Source: CAXGUU01 sp964012875
GTDB lineage: Bacteria; Pseudomonadota; Gammaproteobacteria; Ga0077536
Reading direction: 5' to 3'
Assembly: GCA_964012875.1 (NCBI GenBank)
Contig: CAXGUU010000138.1
Span: 1-8,430, forward strand
Length of the DNA stretch: 8,430 bases
Shown here piece by piece: positions 7,022 through 8,430 of the stretch. How positions within the stretch are numbered: position 1 is the stretch's first letter; each line of letters starts with the position of its first letter. Under the pieces are notes generated by a model. That model was not told the origin of the DNA and ran no database searches. It worked only from the letters and a program-made list of their open reading frames with translations. A program made the position numbers and the translations under genes.

Positions 7022-7042
7022 GGGTCGGACAGCGTGCGCGTG

Positions 7043-7050
7043 ATTATGTC
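7043..7050 (-). promoter_or_regulatory. Candidate extended -10 promoter of the molybdoenzyme gene
   Basis: On the minus strand TGACATAAT is a TGn-extended -10 box (five of six matches to TATAAT), about 34 bases before the TTG start. No recognisable -35 lies upstream, which an extended -10 can tolerate. If real, the molybdoenzyme can be expressed independently of the lipoprotein gene upstream. Confidence 0.35.
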
Positions 7051-7100
7051 ACGCTAAACCCGGCCGCAGGAGAGCGTCAGGTATCGCACCTACCACGGGT

Positions 7101-7129
7101 GCCGATCGCTGAAACGACAGCGGCACGGC
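7101..7129. other. Inverted repeat in the gap between lipoprotein and molybdoenzyme genes
   Basis: CGCTG (7107-7111) and CAGCG (7118-7122) form a stem around AAACGA, extendable by GCCG (7101-7104) with CGGC (7126-7129) across small bulges. It lies 9-37 bases beyond the stop of the lipoprotein gene. No T-run follows, so it is a weak terminator candidate or an mRNA 3'-end stabiliser. Confidence 0.3.
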
Positions 7130-7137
7130 GCCCCTGG

Positions 7138-7572
7138 CTAGATAGCCTGGTGGTCGGTGTTCGCGCTGACGCTGCCGCTGCCGTCTTCGATCTGCAGCAG
7201 GTGGTCGATGGTTCGTGCTGCGGATTCACATTCACTGATACTGGCAAAGACGAGCAGGCGCAGCGTCAGAGGCGGTTCTTTGCCCTCCAGGCGTGACAGG
7301 GCAGCGCGTGTCAGTGGGCTGCAGTATTCAGTCATGCGCGCCTCGGCAGCGACGATTGCAGGGTCGGCTTGTTCGAAGTATTCGACCAGTGGGTAGTGAT
7401 CAAGCAATGCATCGGCAACGCGGCTTTGATACAGGAAAACGCGTCCGGCCCGTGAGCCATCATGTTCGAGGGCGGCGGATTGTAATGGCGTCGGGTCGCT
7501 CGGAACGGTGGCGCAGGCGACTGACAGGGCAGCACTGATTGCAACGACGAGCCGTCCGAAGTATCGAGTCAT
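7138..7572 (-). CDS. Small putative lipoprotein of unknown function
   Basis: The product is about 144 residues. From ATG 7572 it begins MTRYFGRLVVAIS, a short basic start plus hydrophobic core, ending in LSVAC with Cys20 as the probable lipidated residue. Ser at -3 is unusual for a lipobox, so plain secretion with a nearby cleavage site is the alternative. An upstream in-frame ATG (7593) would add seven residues; I prefer 7572 because it gives a compact signal peptide. Neither start has a strong ribosome site. The mature part is rich in Ala, Glu and Leu, probably helical, with two more Cys residues (in EYCSPL and SECESA) that could pair in the periplasm; the QSAALEHDGSRAGRVFLYQSRVADALLD region precedes them. 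A segment LTLRLLVFAS is hydrophobic but short. I do not recognise a family. It lies upstream of the molybdoenzyme on the same strand, 128 nt away. Confidence 0.7.
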   Translation of the reverse strand: MTRYFGRLVVAISAALSVACATVPSDPTPLQSAALEHDGSRAGRVFLYQSRVADALLDHYPLVEYFEQADPAIVAAEARMTEYCSPLTRAALSRLEGKEPPLTLRLLVFASISECESAARTIDHLLQIEDGSGSVSANTDHQAI

Positions 7573-7653
7573 GTTTCCAGCGAGTGCGTCCATTTCGCGT
7601 CAGCTTTTGCTCGTTCAGCGGCCTGAACACCGCATTTGGCCTTCACTATAAGC

Positions 7654-8031
7654 TTAGTTCTTCAGTCTTAGTTTGCCATCTTCCGCGGTCTGTTTTGTGA
7701 AGTATCTTGCAGCACGGTTTGTAGCCTTTTGTAACAACTTTGTTTCACCTAAGTTATAGATTTCCGGGGGGCGTGGTTCGACGGCCCCGCAGGCTGCCTG
7801 TCGACGGGCGTCAGTAACGAGGGTGTTGGAAATGGCGCGGCAGGTCTTTAGCCGCCGTGTGTGCTCCTGGCGCCGGCTGACCAGTGCACTATCTTTGCGC
7901 CGCAGCATATGGGGCGAGGCACCCGGCTTGACCGAGCGCGGGCACCGATAGCGGGATAAGCAATCTCCTACGTGTTTTGCCGGATTAAATCGCCCGCTGC
8001 CACAGCGCGACAGGTGCCGCTGGAATCGCAT
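7654..8031 (-). CDS. Doubtful cysteine-containing hypothetical ORF
   Basis: This 125-codon frame (or 84 codons from the internal ATG at 7908) is not recognised. The stretch from about residue 42 to 90 has GC-rich third positions and a pattern CRAISNTLVTDARRQAACG that could belong to a real protein, and the end is a charged tail (AEDGKLRLKN). Against it: no Shine-Dalgarno, no signal peptide, base composition falls sharply over the last 35 codons, and the first 15-40 codons lie opposite the histidine-kinase remnant on the plus strand. It may be a degraded gene fragment or a chance frame. Confidence 0.22.
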   Translation of the reverse strand: MRFQRHLSRCGSGRFNPAKHVGDCLSRYRCPRSVKPGASPHMLRRKDSALVSRRQEHTRRLKTCRAISNTLVTDARRQAACGAVEPRPPEIYNLGETKLLQKATNRAARYFTKQTAEDGKLRLKN

Positions 8032-8285
8032 GCCAACATCGAATCCGAATGTGCCCCGGCGTCAATTGATATCGACGAAGACGGACTCACCTAGATATTG
8101 AGCAACCTTGCAGACAATGCCATCAAGTTCACGACAGAAGCTAGGGAGCGACGCCTGGTTCTAATCTTGCGCCGAACGCCGATTTGACATTGAGGGTGCG
8201 AAGGTGGACGTCCGGAACTGCCACCCCCGGAGCCGTGTTTGCACTCACATTTCATCGCGTTGACTGGGGCGAAGACAAGGCTTGA
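7981..8285 (+). pseudogene. Remnant of a sensor histidine kinase ATPase domain
   Basis: In one frame from about 7999 the translation reads ARQVPLESH, then IDIDEDGLT, a TAG stop at 8092-8094, and ILSNLADNAIKFTTE (8095-8139). NLADNAIKFT (8104-8133) is the N-box of HATPase_c domains, and the stop stands where kinases of this type usually have Gln before ILSNL, a single-base CAG to TAG change. After about eight further codons the similarity fades and the frame ends at a TGA near 8185. In a different frame, GAVFALTFHRV (8229-8261) resembles the C-terminal strand that follows the G2 box, ending at TGA 8283-8285. The gap between the two pieces is only about 30 codons, so the D-box (DxGxG) and G boxes are missing. 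No dimerisation/phosphoacceptor domain or response regulator is seen upstream. A stop, a frameshift and an internal deletion together say it is dead. Confidence 0.65.
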
Positions 8286-8333
8286 GTTGCGCGAGGGCCC
8301 GCGATAGTTTGGCTCTAGGTGCGAAGACTTTTC

Positions 8334-8339
8334 GGGAGG
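8334..8339 (+). promoter_or_regulatory. Strong Shine-Dalgarno of the nitrile hydratase gene
   Basis: GGGAGG four to five bases before ATG 8344. It is the strongest ribosome site in the window and confirms the start of the edge gene. A weak promoter-like pair upstream (TTGAGT at 8282-8287 and GATAGT at 8303-8308, 15 bases apart) is not convincing. Confidence 0.65.
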
Positions 8340-8343
8340 CGGT

Positions 8344-8430
8344 ATGAACGGCGTACATGATACGGGTGGACAGACTTGTTTTGGGCCCATAATCCGGGAA
8401 TCGGATGAGCCGGTTTTTCACGCCGACTGG
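8344..8430 (+). CDS. nthB: Nitrile hydratase beta subunit, N-terminal fragment cut by the window edge
   Basis: Twenty-nine codons are open from ATG 8344 to the end of the window. The translation starts MNGVHDTGG, continues CFGPI, and reaches EPVFHADW. This is the characteristic start of nitrile hydratase beta subunits (M-N-G-x-H-D-x-G-G, then a G-P pair, then E-P-V-F-x-x-x-W). The beta subunit packs against the alpha subunit, which carries the non-corrin cobalt or non-haem iron centre, and together they hydrate nitriles to amides in the cytoplasm. No alpha-subunit gene lies upstream, so beta probably comes first, as in the beta-alpha order known from some operons, with alpha and an activator expected beyond the window. 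A thiocyanate hydrolase subunit of the same family is the main alternative. The strong GGGAGG ribosome site supports the start. Confidence 0.85.
   Translation, partial: MNGVHDTGGQTCFGPIIRESDEPVFHADW

Larger units (their letters stand above)
7594..8343. other. Gene-poor region between the small lipoprotein and nitrile hydratase
   Basis: Apart from the histidine-kinase remnant on the plus strand and one doubtful minus-strand frame, I see no intact gene in these 750 bases. Positions about 7640-7770 are more AT-rich than the rest of the window and contain a TATAGT on the minus strand (7645-7650) that might serve the lipoprotein gene, without a convincing -35. The region looks like decaying DNA. 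Confidence 0.6.

Noticed and set aside
8091..8390. Minus-strand 99-codon frame at the right edge
   Set aside because: It lies opposite the kinase remnant and the well-supported nitrile hydratase start, and shows no coding signature.

Overview
The window looks like a chromosomal segment of a Gram-negative proteobacterium, most plausibly an uncultured gammaproteobacterium. The evidence is two lipoproteins with lipobox signal peptides, one of them YajG-like, dense short-gap gene pairs, moderately GC-rich codons, and enzyme families common in environmental proteobacteria. Nothing in the sequence fixes a genus. No insertion sequence, CRISPR array, tRNA or rRNA was seen.

Left block (95-2874, minus strand) is a two-gene operon. 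It encodes a single-chain 3-oxoacid CoA-transferase with both subunits fused, followed 17 nt later by a flavoprotein of the HpaB / 4-hydroxybutyryl-CoA dehydratase family. By an alignment from memory, the flavoprotein lacks all four iron-sulfur ligands of the dehydratase. Together the pair suggests activation of an organic acid to its CoA thioester plus a flavin-dependent step, but the substrate is unknown. Its promoter region (about 2900-2955) has a TATAAT box flanked by GAGCGCT repeats and nested inverted repeats. Positions 1-94 show nothing recognisable.

Middle plus-strand block (2975-4714) holds an unrecognised basic protein (GTG start, uncertain), a 200-residue putative 2-oxoglutarate/Fe(II) oxygenase of the TIGR02466 type joined by an ATGA stop/start overlap, and a YajG-like lipoprotein. 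It converges, 9 nt apart, on a minus-strand gene for a cytoplasmic molybdopterin oxidoreductase (4724-7009, TTG start). Upstream of that gene, on the same strand, is a small lipoprotein (7138-7572).

The right part (7594-8343) has no convincing intact gene. It contains a decayed histidine-kinase ATPase domain on the plus strand: a recognisable N-box preceded by an in-frame TAG, and a frameshifted C-terminal tail. A weak cysteine-containing minus-strand ORF lies beside it. At the right edge, a Shine-Dalgarno and ATG at 8344 open a reading frame that runs off the window. Its 29 residues match the start of a nitrile hydratase beta subunit, so a nitrile (or thiocyanate) hydrolysis operon probably begins here.
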